From contig NZ_BCSX01000003.1 in the NCBI RefSeq assembly GCF_001570425.1, positions 1 through 64,000 of the forward strand: DNA of 64,000 nt, read 5' to 3'. The notes beneath the pieces were generated by a model. It was not told the origin of the DNA. It was given only the letters and a program-made list of their open reading frames with translations, and ran no database searches. The position numbers and the translations under genes are program-made. The stretch's first letter is position 1; every line of letters begins with the position of its first letter. Below are positions 45,823-54,282 of the stretch, one piece after another. The stretch is from Mycolicibacterium brisbanense (GTDB taxonomy: Bacteria; Actinomycetota; Actinomycetes; Mycobacteriales; Mycobacteriaceae).

Positions 45823-47212
45823 CGCGCTCGCCGACACCGTTCAGAAGATCGTTGTCGGCGAAGGCGCCTCGGTAGGCGGCGGCCGGATGGCGCTCGGGGA
45901 GCCGGTCGCCGCGACCCAACAGCTTGTGGCGCAGCGTGCCCGACTTGTCGGTGGCGATCAGCCCCCGCTCGCGCAGTGTCGGGAACAGCCGGTCGGCCAC
46001 CTCCTGAAATGACTGGGGCACCGTCGCGTGATAGACGTTGATGCCGTCGACACCGGCCTCGCGCCATTCCTCGAGGCGGTCGGCGATCTCGTCGGCGGTG
46101 CCGACGACGCGGTTGGCTCCTTCCAGCACCCAAGCCATGTCCCGGATCGTCGGCTCGGCATTGCCCGACGCTTCGGCCGCCCACCGCGTGAAGCTCTTGA
46201 TCCCGGTGAACTCACCGAGCTGACTGATCGGCGTGTCCAGCGGCAGGCTGCCCGCGTCGATTCCGGCATCGCCCAACGCGTGCAGGGCAATTCCTTCCAA
46301 GTCCAGGAAACGCTTGAGTTCGTCATTGCGTCGGACCGCGTCAGCGTGGGTGTCGCCGATCACGAACGACAGGCCCTGGGCGAATGTGATGTCGTGCGGC
46401 TCGCGACCGTTTTCGACTGCCAGAGCGCGAGTTTCGGTGGTCAGCTGGTGCGCCGATTCGGGATTCGGGCTGCTGATGTACACGCCCTCGGCGTTTCGGG
46501 CCGAGAACAACTGTCCGGCCGGTGACGAACCTGCCTGGAACAGAACCGGTGTGCGCTGCGGCGACGGCGACGAGAAGTGCGGACCCTCCACCCGGTACCG
46601 CTTGCCGACGTGGTTGATCTTGTGGATCTTGGCCGGGTCGGAGTGCATACTACGGTCCTTGTCCTGCACGAGCGCGTCCTCGTCCCAGGATCCTTCCCAC
46701 AACTTGTACGTCACGTCGACGTATTCGTACGCCCACTCGTAGCGCTCGTCGTGGGCGAGGGTGCCCTCGTGGCCGAAGCTGCGAAACATGTTCTCGTTGA
46801 AGCTCGTCACGATGTTCCAGCCGAGCCGGCCGTCGGTGTAGTGGTCCAACGACGACATCCGCCGGGCGAAGTCGAACGGGTGGGACTGCACGATCGAGCT
46901 GGTGAACACGATGCCCAGGTGATCGGTCGCGGCGGCCAGCGCCGAGGCGAGCACCGACGGATCGTTGACCGGGATCTGGATACCGCCCTCGACGGATTTG
47001 CGCCAGTTGCCGTTCCACGGTGCCCGCAGCCCGAAGACATCGGCGAAGAAGAGCAGATCGTAGCCGGCCCGATCCACCGCGGTGGCCAGTGACGTCCAGT
47101 GCCGAAGCGAGTTGAACTTATGGTTCTGCGCCTCCGGGGCACGCCAAAGACCGTGCAGCACATGGGATGCGGTGTTCATCACGAAGGCCGAGAAGTACAG
47201 GGGTTTGCTCAC
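45806..47212 (-). CDS. DszA/NtaA/SnaA-family FMNH2-dependent monooxygenase
   Basis: 468 aa class C flavin monooxygenase of the luciferase fold. Seen: DLLFFADVFGLRAPW, IVQSHPFDFARRMSSLDHYTDGRLGWNIVTSFNENMFRSFG, RTPVLFQAGSSPAGQLFSARNAEGVYISS. Family members cleave C–S or C–N bonds in sulfones and aminopolycarboxylates, fed by a separate flavin reductase; none is adjacent here. GTG 47212 overlaps the stop of the substrate-binding protein gene by 4 nt. Last gene of the metN-metI-metQ-like operon, so it probably attacks the imported substrate. Confidence 0.88.
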   Translation of the reverse strand: MSKPLYFSAFVMNTASHVLHGLWRAPEAQNHKFNSLRHWTSLATAVDRAGYDLLFFADVFGLRAPWNGNWRKSVEGGIQIPVNDPSVLASALAAATDHLGIVFTSSIVQSHPFDFARRMSSLDHYTDGRLGWNIVTSFNENMFRSFGHEGTLAHDERYEWAYEYVDVTYKLWEGSWDEDALVQDKDRSMHSDPAKIHKINHVGKRYRVEGPHFSSPSPQRTPVLFQAGSSPAGQLFSARNAEGVYISSPNPESAHQLTTETRALAVENGREPHDITFAQGLSFVIGDTHADAVRRNDELKRFLDLEGIALHALGDAGIDAGSLPLDTPISQLGEFTGIKSFTRWAAEASGNAEPTIRDMAWVLEGANRVVGTADEIADRLEEWREAGVDGINVYHATVPQSFQEVADRLFPTLRERGLIATDKSGTLRHKLLGRGDRLPERHPAAAYRGAFADNDLLNGVGERVSAPA

Positions 47213-48114
47213 GAGATCGGCCCCAAGGTGTCACGGATCAGGGTGTTGTCGGTGGTCTTGAGGAATTCGGCGACCTTGGGATCCTTGAACGTCTGGATGA
47301 GTTTCTGGACGTTGGGATCGTTGAGATGCTTGTTGCTCACCACCAATCCGCCTTCGCTGCCTTTCGGAGCCGGATGCCGGGCCAAGATCTGGTTCTCGGT
47401 CAGACCCGCGGCATACACGTCGGAGATGTGGACTACGATGGCGTCGACGTCGGCGAGGCTGCGTGCCAGCTGGCCGATCGGAACCTGAACGAACTGGTAG
47501 TTCTTGGGATTGGCCGCGATGTCGCCGAGCTGCGGAAGTCCCGCGAGCGTCTCCTTGCCGGGTTTGAGGGTGATCTGCCCGGCCTCGGCCAGGTCGAGCA
47601 GGGCGATCGCCTGGCCGGCCGGATCGTCGCGCAGCGCGATCTTGGCGCCCGTCGGCAGCTGCGCCCAGCTTCGGTACTTGTTCGAGTACGTCGCCTGGTC
47701 CCAGGTGAATGTCGGGGCGGCCAGGGTGAGTTGGAATCCGTTGGCTGCGATGGCGTCGTTGAGGAATGGCTGATGCTCGAAGAAGTTGCCGGCCACCGTG
47801 CCAGCGTCGACGGCACGGTTGATCTCGATGAGATTGTCGATCCGCACCGGTTTGATGGTGATCCCGTGGTCGGGTGCGACATTCTGGGCGATGTAGGCCA
47901 GCAGGTTCTCGGCGGCGATGTCGGTGCTCCACGTCGCGACGTCGAGCGTGGTGCCGAACGGCTTGTCCTGGTTGGTGCTGTTGGCGAAGAAGATGCCGCC
48001 CACGACGACGATCACGACGCCGACGGCGGCCGCGATCCACGGCCAGCGCTGCTTTTTCTTGATCTCGATGTCGATATCGCCGACGGTGTGCGACGCGGTC
48101 TGCTGCTCGGTCAC
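47209..48114 (-). CDS. MetQ/NlpA-family substrate-binding protein, TM-anchored
   Basis: 301 aa ABC-importer receptor. Cytoplasmic head of ~22 residues, one transmembrane helix (WPWIAAAVGVVIVVVGGIFFA, ~24–45), then the NlpA/MetQ domain (VDNLIEINRAVDAGTVAGNFFEHQPFL-type region, ALRDDPAGQAIALLDLAEAG, LTENQILARHP). There is no lipobox Cys; the usual MetQ lipid anchor is replaced by an uncleaved N-terminal helix. GTG 48114 has RBS GAAGGA. Between the MetI-like permease (25-nt gap) and the monooxygenase (4-nt overlap). Confidence 0.87.
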   Translation of the reverse strand: MTEQQTASHTVGDIDIEIKKKQRWPWIAAAVGVVIVVVGGIFFANSTNQDKPFGTTLDVATWSTDIAAENLLAYIAQNVAPDHGITIKPVRIDNLIEINRAVDAGTVAGNFFEHQPFLNDAIAANGFQLTLAAPTFTWDQATYSNKYRSWAQLPTGAKIALRDDPAGQAIALLDLAEAGQITLKPGKETLAGLPQLGDIAANPKNYQFVQVPIGQLARSLADVDAIVVHISDVYAAGLTENQILARHPAPKGSEGGLVVSNKHLNDPNVQKLIQTFKDPKVAEFLKTTDNTLIRDTLGPIS

Positions 48115-48139
48115 GGATGTTCCTTCGTGTTGCGGTTTT

Positions 48140-48835
48140 TCAGCGTGTGAGTGCTTTGACGACGCGGTCGCCGACGAACTGGACGACTTGGATCGTGACG
48201 ATCAGCGTGACCGCGGTCGCGATCATGATGTTGTCGTCGAACCTGTTGTAGCCGTAGGTGATTGCCAGATTGCCCACACCGCCGGCGCCGATCGATCCGG
48301 CGATGGCCGAGTACTCGATCATCGCGATGACGTTGACCGTCAAGGCCCCGGCCAGGGCGGGCAGGGCTTCGGACAGCTGCACGGTCCGGATGACCTGAAG
48401 CGTGGTACCGCCCGAGGCCTGGCCCATGTCGGTGACGTCGGACCGCACCTCACGCAAGGCGTTCTGGACGAGCCGGGCGAAGAACGGTACGCCCGCCGTG
48501 GTCATCGGCACGATCGCGGCCGGGATACCGATCGTGGTGCCGACGATGAACCGGGTCACCGGGATGATCGCTGCCATCAGGATCAAAAACGGCAGGGACC
48601 GCCCCACATTCACGATCGTGTTGAGCGTGGTGAACAGCCGCGGGTTCGGATAGAGCCCCAGCGGCGAGGTGTTGTGCAGCGTGACACCGAGCGGGGTGCC
48701 GACGATGACGACAAGAACCATCGTGATGCCGACCATCAGCCAGGTCTCCCCGTATGCGGGCAGGAGGAGATCGGGCACGTGGGCCCATGGCGTGCTGAAG
48801 TCCTCCTGGGCCACGACGGTGACGGACGACGTCAC
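48140..48835 (-). CDS. MetI-type ABC transporter permease
   Basis: 231 aa with about five TM helices. Starts after a short amphipathic region; contains [25 protein letters not shown] and the EAA loop [26 protein letters not shown] typical of MetI. GTG 48835 overlaps the metN-like stop by 4 nt. Partner of the ATPase at 48832–49833 and the receptor at 47209–48114. Confidence 0.9.
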   Translation of the reverse strand: MTSSVTVVAQEDFSTPWAHVPDLLLPAYGETWLMVGITMVLVVIVGTPLGVTLHNTSPLGLYPNPRLFTTLNTIVNVGRSLPFLILMAAIIPVTRFIVGTTIGIPAAIVPMTTAGVPFFARLVQNALREVRSDVTDMGQASGGTTLQVIRTVQLSEALPALAGALTVNVIAMIEYSAIAGSIGAGGVGNLAITYGYNRFDDNIMIATAVTLIVTIQVVQFVGDRVVKALTR

Positions 48836-49833
48836 GCCGCCTCCCGAGTGGAGTTGATCTGGCCTGCCCGGACGTGCAGCCCGCGGTCTCTCAGATAGTC
48901 GGCGAAACCTGTTGGGGCCGACGGTGAGATCGCCAGCACCGCCCGCCCTACCGCGACGCCACGGATGGCTTCGACACTGGCGGACAGCACGTCGACCCGC
49001 AGGCCCGAGATACCGGGAACGCTGTGCACGGCGGTCAGCCAGTCCAGTGGGACCTGACGTGAGGCGTAGGAGACCTCCCAGACGTCGGCCGGACCGGTGG
49101 GCGTCACGGCGGGACGCTCGGGCAGCAACTCGCGGGCCAGGGCCGAGTCCGGATCCAGGATGACATCGGTGACCGAACCGTGTTCGACGATGCGGCCGCC
49201 GTCGATGCGGGCCACCGAGTCGGCGATTTCGCGCACCACTTCCATCTCGTGCGTGATGAGGATGACGGATAGACCGAACTCGTCACGAAGGTGACTGAGC
49301 AGGGCGAGGATTGACTTGGTGGTGGTCGGGTCGAGCCCCGCGGTGGCCTCGTCGGACAACAGCACCGACGGTCGCAGCGCCAGCGCACGGGCGATCCCGA
49401 CCCGCTGCTTCTGGCCTCCGGAGAGCGCAGCGGGAAAGTACCCGCTGCGGTCGGCGAGCCCCACCCGCTCGAGCAACTCGCCGACCCGCCGGTCGACGGA
49501 ATCGTCTGTGGCCCGCAGATACTGCAGGGGCAACGCGACATTCTGTGCGACCGTGCGACGCCGCAGCAGGGGAGCGGTCTGGAAGATGACGCCGATGTCA
49601 CGGCGCGCCGCGATCAGTTCGGCCCCGTCGAGCCGCGCGAAGTCCTTGCCGTCGACCCGCACGGTGCCGCTGCTCGGGCGCTCGAGGAAGCTCACGCAGC
49701 GTGACAGCGTGCTTTTGCCCGCACCGCTGGGGCCGACGACCGCCAGGATCTCACCGCTGCCGACGGACAACGAGATGTCGTCGAGAACGGTACGGTCCCC
49801 GAAACGTTTGGTGAGGCTCTCGATCTCTATCAC
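48832..49833 (-). CDS. MetN-type ABC transporter ATP-binding protein
   Basis: 333 aa. Walker [14 protein letters not shown]-loop, signature [17 protein letters not shown], Walker [14 protein letters not shown]-loop ILITHEMEV, and a C-terminal NIL-type domain (~260–330) that in MetN gives feedback by methionine. The GTG at 49833 ([12 protein letters not shown]) is taken as start because homology begins there. The frame stays open to a GTG at 49920, adding a Cys-containing 29-residue extension ([12 protein letters not shown]). First gene of the operon. Confidence 0.9.
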   Translation of the reverse strand: MIEIESLTKRFGDRTVLDDISLSVGSGEILAVVGPSGAGKSTLSRCVSFLERPSSGTVRVDGKDFARLDGAELIAARRDIGVIFQTAPLLRRRTVAQNVALPLQYLRATDDSVDRRVGELLERVGLADRSGYFPAALSGGQKQRVGIARALALRPSVLLSDEATAGLDPTTTKSILALLSHLRDEFGLSVILITHEMEVVREIADSVARIDGGRIVEHGSVTDVILDPDSALARELLPERPAVTPTGPADVWEVSYASRQVPLDWLTAVHSVPGISGLRVDVLSASVEAIRGVAVGRAVLAISPSAPTGFADYLRDRGLHVRAGQINSTREAA

Positions 49834-49937
49834 GGACGCTCTCTGGGTTGATGCGGACACGTCGGCGCAGCACTGCGCGGGGATGGCCGGACACCTGCCG
49901 ACAGCCCGCAATGTACGCACCGCAGGGCGCGCGCCAC

Positions 49938-49943
49938 AGGGTA
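49938..49943 (-). promoter_or_regulatory. -10 element of the metN-like operon
   Basis: TACCCT on the minus strand (49943–49938) suggests a transcript start near 49931 and a ~98-nt leader before GTG 49833. The -35 is weak (CACTTT). The 265-nt gap 49834–50098 holds no other supported gene. Confidence 0.45.
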
Positions 49944-50098
49944 GAAATCGAATTGATCGAAAGTGCCCGGATCAGGTTCGCTTACCGCGCAGTGGGATTC
50001 GCATAGATCCGGCGCGGTTCGCCGCTAACTCAGTGGGACACAGACCGATACGTCAGACGCCCGGCGCTCTCGCAGGCGTCGACTCGCAGCAGAGTTTG

Positions 50099-50245
50099 CT
50101 ATGTGGCCGCTCGGCGGTCGAGGAGTCGGTCGACGCGCGTCATCCATCGGATCATCGCGGCATAGTCGGCCTCGGCTCGCGCCTTCTTGACCTCTTGATA
50201 GGCAGTGAAGATCTCGCTATCGAGCGTGGCAATCAAATTGATCAT
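50099..50245 (-). CDS. 48-residue hypothetical protein
   Basis: MINLIATLDSEIFTAYQEV begins a 48-aa, highly helical, charged protein with no signal or TM segment. ATG 50245 is supported by a good RBS region (GGAAGGACAGG just upstream). The regular hydrophobic spacing (I/L/F/Y, then W-M-x-R-V-x-R-L-L) looks like a genuine small protein forming two helices. Function unknown; a chance frame cannot be ruled out. Confidence 0.55.
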   Translation of the reverse strand: MINLIATLDSEIFTAYQEVKKARAEADYAAMIRWMTRVDRLLDRRAAT

Positions 50246-50289
50246 TTGCCTGTCCTTCCGATCACCGTGACCGCAAGGACGGCGCAAAC

Positions 50290-50307
50290 TGCGGACGGAT
50301 GTCCGCA
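50290..50307. repeat. perfect short hairpin upstream of the 48-aa gene
   Basis: TGCGGAC-GGAT-GTCCGCA, 7-bp perfect arms, about 45 nt upstream of the start of the 48-aa gene. Possible operator or leader structure; the rest of the 253-nt gap 50246–50498 shows nothing clear. Confidence 0.45.
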
Positions 50308-50498
50308 CTGACAGCGATCCCAGTCATGATGGACAGCTCCTCACCCATCCTCGCCAAACATCTTTGTATTCCCCGGATCACCGCTGCTTAATCCCGTATT
50401 TCGGAAAGTTGTGCCCGATGTGGGCTACCCGGGTCGCACGGAATCGGTTGTCCGGCATGGCTCGTCCGGCCAAGCGCGGTCGCGGCGCGTCACGCTCG

Positions 50499-50945
50499 TC
50501 AGTCGCCCGCCAACTTCTTCGATTCCAGCGTGGTGATCGATCGAAGCCGCCACCTGGCATCAGGCGTTTGCGCGAGTCGCAGCAGCGCTTCGTCCAAGGT
50601 GTCAACGACAGGCAGCCGGAGCCCGGTTGCGGTGGGCAACAGCAGCTTCACGGCATCACTTGCCACCAAAACCCAATCCCGCCCGGTCTGACGGCACTCC
50701 GTTGCGAAACGAAGGATTGCCCTGAAACCGGCGAAGTTGACGAAGCTCACCCGGGAGCAATCGAGTACCAACGGGCGGCCGACGTGGATGAATCCGATCA
50801 AGTAGCGGCTGACGTGACGGACACTGCGAGCGTCGATCTCACCGCCGACTTCGATGACCACGGCAGGCGGGCGCGGGTAGCTGCACAGCCGCACACCGAG
50901 CGCGGGTGAAGCAGTCGAGATGCGGACGAGCTTAGGACCGGTCAT
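50499..50945 (-). CDS. STAS-domain protein, degenerate anti-anti-sigma factor
   Basis: 148 aa. STAS fold: PPAVVIEVGGEIDARSVRHVSRYL, GRPLVLDCSRVSFVNFAGFRAILRF, RDWVLVASDAVKLLL. In classic SpoIIAA-type proteins the segment after S-x-V-x-F is M-D-S-S-G with a phosphorylated Ser; here it reads V-N-F-A-G, so the phosphoacceptor is Phe. It may therefore be a constitutive partner or a ligand-binding STAS protein. No anti-sigma kinase or sigma factor is adjacent. GTG/ATG start at 50945; the gene is monocistronic. Confidence 0.8.
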   Translation of the reverse strand: MTGPKLVRISTASPALGVRLCSYPRPPAVVIEVGGEIDARSVRHVSRYLIGFIHVGRPLVLDCSRVSFVNFAGFRAILRFATECRQTGRDWVLVASDAVKLLLPTATGLRLPVVDTLDEALLRLAQTPDARWRLRSITTLESKKLAGD

Positions 50946-51033
50946 GGCAACCCCTTGGTGACAATACTGACCTAGAACTACCCGTTCCCCGCGCGTCTAC
51001 TCCTACTTCTCATGTGGTGTCCCGGCTCATCGA

Positions 51034-51660
51034 ATGTGCGATCGTGGGCAGGTGGCCAGCATTGATGTCCGCCCAGTGGACAAACCCGACGTCACGCTGC
51101 TCGCCGCCGTGTTGGCGCGGGCTTTCTACGAAGACCCGGTGATGAAGTGGATGTTGCCCGAGGACGCGCGTCGCAAGCGGGGACTGGTACCGATGTTCGC
51201 GACCATGACGCGGCACCACTTCCTGGCCGGCGGCGGCAGCGAGGTGGCCACCCGAGACGGACGGATCGGGGCCGCGGCGCTGTGGGATGCGCCGGGACAG
51301 TGGCGACACACGCGGCTGCAGCAGCTGTTGATGATGCCGACGTTTCTGCGGGCGTTCGGGCGGCGGGGCACGCGTGCTCAACAGATCGAAGCGCTGATGA
51401 AGGAGCACCATCCGCAGGAGCCGCATTGGTACCTCGCGGTGATCGGCAGTGACCCCACGGTCCGCGGCGGTGGCTTGGGTCATGTGTTGATGCGGTCGCG
51501 GCTGGACCGTGTCGATGCCGAGCACGCGCCGGCCTATCTGGAGTCCAGCAATCCGGACAACATTCCGTACTACCTGCGGTTCGGATTCGAGGTCACCGGC
51601 GAGATCCGGTTGCCGGATGGCGGCCCCTCGCTGACCCCGATGTGGCGGCAGCCACGGTAA
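51034..51660 (+). CDS. GNAT family N-acetyltransferase
   Basis: 208 aa. Acetyl-CoA-binding segment VIGSDPTVRGGGLGHVLMRSRLDRVD (~140–165; Q/RxxGxG/A-like R-G-G-G-L-G) and C-terminal YLESSNPDNIPYYLRFGFEVTGEI. The N-terminal half holds ARAFYEDPVMKWMLP. ATG 51034 used; GTG 51052 is possible. It is far shorter than Eis (~400 aa), so it is not that enhanced-survival acetyltransferase. Substrate unknown. Confidence 0.85.
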   Translation: MCDRGQVASIDVRPVDKPDVTLLAAVLARAFYEDPVMKWMLPEDARRKRGLVPMFATMTRHHFLAGGGSEVATRDGRIGAAALWDAPGQWRHTRLQQLLMMPTFLRAFGRRGTRAQQIEALMKEHHPQEPHWYLAVIGSDPTVRGGGLGHVLMRSRLDRVDAEHAPAYLESSNPDNIPYYLRFGFEVTGEIRLPDGGPSLTPMWRQPR

Positions 51661-51693
51661 CGCTTGGGTGGCGGCAGCCACGGTAGCGCTGCG

Positions 51694-52296
51694 TCAGCTC
51701 CAGGAGTACTCGGCGCGCAGGCGCGCGGCGACCACCTCGAACCGGTCGCGGTCGAGGATCGCGCCTTCGCGGCGGATGCTCTCTTCGGGTACGTCGAGCA
51801 CGCGGTCCAACCGGACCCAGCTGGCGCGGCCGTCGTAGTCCCAGCTGCCGGTGCCGATACCGACCCAGTGGGGCTCGTTGCGGTGGTGTTCCTGGCTCGA
51901 CAGCATCAGGCCGAGCAGGGTCCGGTGATCGCGGCCCACGACCAGGACCGGCCGATCTTTGCCTCTGGTCGGGTCGTCTTCGTAGACCACCCAGGTCCAG
52001 ACGATCTCGCCGGGATCGGCCCGGCCGTCGAGATCGGGTGCGTAGATCAGCCGGCGGGCCCGGTGCGCGGTCGGAACAGTGTGCTGCGAGACCGGACGGC
52101 CCGCGGTGATGGCCGGAGTGCGTTCGGCCTGGCTGCCGGCGAGTACCTCGAGGCCGAGTTTGATGCCCTGCTGGATTCCCTGTTGGACCGTGCGCGGCAC
52201 GGTCTCGGGATTCTGCAGCTGGCGGATGAATTTCGGCGCCTCGTTGAACACGAGGTTTTCCGCAAAGCGCTGAAACGCCTTCCACTGCGACGCCAT
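51694..52296 (-). CDS. PemK/MazF-like domain protein (Rv2405c-like)
   Basis: 200 aa. The N-terminal ~95 residues are helical and basic; the C-terminal half has the CcdB/PemK barrel pattern IVWTWVVYEDDPTRGKDRPVLVVGRDH followed by GLMLSSQEH. PemK toxins have this R-G-K-x-R-P-V-L-V-V strand, but no antitoxin gene is adjacent and the N-terminal extension is unusual. ATG 52296 (MASQWKAFQRF); ATG 52308 is also possible. Size (Rv2405c is 189 aa) and position next to lepA match the mycobacterial orthologue. RNase activity is not shown. Confidence 0.75.
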   Translation of the reverse strand: MASQWKAFQRFAENLVFNEAPKFIRQLQNPETVPRTVQQGIQQGIKLGLEVLAGSQAERTPAITAGRPVSQHTVPTAHRARRLIYAPDLDGRADPGEIVWTWVVYEDDPTRGKDRPVLVVGRDHRTLLGLMLSSQEHHRNEPHWVGIGTGSWDYDGRASWVRLDRVLDVPEESIRREGAILDRDRFEVVAARLRAEYSWS

Positions 52297-52330
52297 GGTG
52301 TCGAGCATAGGGCAGGATCGGCGGCCGCGA

Positions 52331-52361
52331 TTGTGTCGCGGGGGTGGGTGCTCGATACCCT
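52331..52361 (+). promoter_or_regulatory. promoter for lepA
   Basis: TTGTGT (52331–52336), 19-nt spacer, TACCCT (52356–52361). The predicted start near 52368 lies downstream of the GTG at 52344, which supports the GTG at 52377 as the lepA start. Confidence 0.5.
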
Positions 52362-52376
52362 GGATGGGCACAGCAC

Positions 52377-54251
52377 GTGCTCGACACCCACGCTCACCAG
52401 GAGATTCCCATCAGCAGTTTCGCCGACAAGACGTTCACTGCGCCGGCGCAGATTCGGAACTTCTGCATCATCGCCCACATCGACCACGGCAAGTCGACGT
52501 TGGCCGACCGGATGCTGCAGCTCACCGGCGTCGTCGATGACCGGTCGATGCGTGCGCAGTACCTCGACCGGATGGACATCGAGCGCGAACGCGGCATCAC
52601 CATCAAGGCCCAGAACGTGCGGCTGCCCTGGCAGGTCAATGGTGAGGATCACGTCCTGCACCTGATCGACACACCTGGCCACGTCGATTTCACCTACGAG
52701 GTGTCCCGGGCGCTGGAGGCGTGTGAGGGCGCGGTGCTGCTGGTCGACGCCGCGCAGGGCATCGAGGCGCAGACACTGGCCAACCTGTACCTGGCGCTCG
52801 ACCGCGACCTGACCATCATCCCGGTGCTCAACAAGATCGATCTGCCCGCCGCGGACCCCGAGCGCTACGCCGGTGAGCTTGCGCACATCATCGGTTGCGA
52901 GCCGTCCGATGTGCTGCGCGTGTCCGGCAAGACCGGGGAGGGCGTGGCGGAACTGCTCGACGAGGTGGTGCGGCAGGTGCCTGCTCCGACCGGTGACGCC
53001 GACGCGCCGACCCGCGCGATGATCTTCGACTCGGTCTACGACATCTACCGCGGCGTCGTCACGTATGTGCGCGTCGTCGACGGCAAGATCGTCCCGCGCG
53101 AGAAGATCGCCATGATGTCCACCGGGGCCACCCACGAACTGCTCGAGGTCGGCATCGTCTCACCCGAACCCAAGGCCAGCGCGGGCCTCGGGGTGGGCGA
53201 GGTGGGGTACCTCATCACGGGTGTGAAGGACGTCCGGCAGTCCAAGGTCGGCGACACCGTGACCACGGCCCGCGGCGGCGCCAAGGAGGCACTGACCGGC
53301 TACCGAGAACCGAAGCCGATGGTGTACTCGGGCCTGTACCCGGTGGACGGTTCGGACTATCCGGATCTGCGCGACGCCCTGGACAAGCTGCAGCTCAACG
53401 ACGCGGCGCTGACCTATGAGCCCGAGACCTCGGTGGCGCTCGGCTTCGGGTTCCGCTGCGGTTTCCTGGGACTGCTGCACATGGAGATCACCCGCGAGCG
53501 CCTGGAGCGCGAATTCGATCTCGACCTGATCTCCACCTCGCCCAACGTCGTCTACCGCGTCATCAAGGACGACGGGTCGGAGATCGTGGTGACCAACCCG
53601 TCGGACTGGCCCGAGGGCAAGGTCCGCGAGGTCTACGAGCCGGTGGTCAAGACGACGGTGATCGCACCGAGCGAGTTCATCGGCACCATCATGGAGCTGT
53701 GCCAGTCCCGCCGCGGTGAACTCGGCGGTATGGACTACCTCTCGCCTGAACGCGTCGAGCTGCGCTACACCATGCCGCTCGGCGAGATCATCTTCGACTT
53801 CTTCGATTCGCTGAAGTCGCGCACCCGTGGCTACGCCAGTCTCGACTACGAGGAGGCCGGCGAGCAGCAGGCCGATCTGGTGAAGGTCGACATCCTGCTG
53901 CAGGGCGAGGCGGTCGACGCGTTCAGCGCCATCGTGCACAAGGATTCGGCGGCGGCCTACGGCAACAAGATGACCACCAAGCTCAAGGAGCTCATCCCAC
54001 GCCAGCAGTTCGAGGTTCCGGTGCAGGCCGCGATCGGTTCGAGAATCATTGCCCGCGAGAACATCCGGGCCATCCGCAAGGACGTGCTCTCCAAGTGCTA
54101 CGGCGGTGACATCACCCGTAAGCGCAAACTGCTCGAAAAGCAGAAAGAGGGCAAGAAGCGCATGAAGACCATTGGGCGCGTTGAGGTTCCGCAGGAAGCC
54201 TTCGTTGCTGCGCTCTCGACGGACGCGGCGGGGGACAAGGCGAAGAAGTAG
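52377..54251 (+). CDS. lepA: elongation factor 4 (LepA)
   Basis: Back-translocating translational GTPase, 624 aa. G domain: [13 protein letters not shown] (G1), [10 protein letters not shown] (G2), [10 protein letters not shown] (G3), NKIDLPAA (G4). Domains II and III, the EF-G domain V-like part and the LepA-specific C-terminal domain ([21 protein letters not shown]...[17 protein letters not shown]) are complete. GTG 52377 is chosen from the promoter position; GTG 52344 would add 11 residues. Divergent from the PemK-like gene. Confidence 0.96.
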   Translation: MLDTHAHQEIPISSFADKTFTAPAQIRNFCIIAHIDHGKSTLADRMLQLTGVVDDRSMRAQYLDRMDIERERGITIKAQNVRLPWQVNGEDHVLHLIDTPGHVDFTYEVSRALEACEGAVLLVDAAQGIEAQTLANLYLALDRDLTIIPVLNKIDLPAADPERYAGELAHIIGCEPSDVLRVSGKTGEGVAELLDEVVRQVPAPTGDADAPTRAMIFDSVYDIYRGVVTYVRVVDGKIVPREKIAMMSTGATHELLEVGIVSPEPKASAGLGVGEVGYLITGVKDVRQSKVGDTVTTARGGAKEALTGYREPKPMVYSGLYPVDGSDYPDLRDALDKLQLNDAALTYEPETSVALGFGFRCGFLGLLHMEITRERLEREFDLDLISTSPNVVYRVIKDDGSEIVVTNPSDWPEGKVREVYEPVVKTTVIAPSEFIGTIMELCQSRRGELGGMDYLSPERVELRYTMPLGEIIFDFFDSLKSRTRGYASLDYEEAGEQQADLVKVDILLQGEAVDAFSAIVHKDSAAAYGNKMTTKLKELIPRQQFEVPVQAAIGSRIIARENIRAIRKDVLSKCYGGDITRKRKLLEKQKEGKKRMKTIGRVEVPQEAFVAALSTDAAGDKAKK

Positions 54252-54282
54252 CCCCTTCCACCGCGCCCGTCGAACGTAGCGC

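Noticed and set aside
50364..50909. 181-codon plus-strand frame opposite the STAS gene
   Set aside because: No motif, and the opposite strand encodes a recognisable STAS domain.
51034..51660. GNAT gene as a relocated eis
   Set aside because: It is 208 aa with a single GNAT domain, whereas Eis is about 400 aa with two GNAT-type regions and a C-terminal sterol-carrier-like domain.
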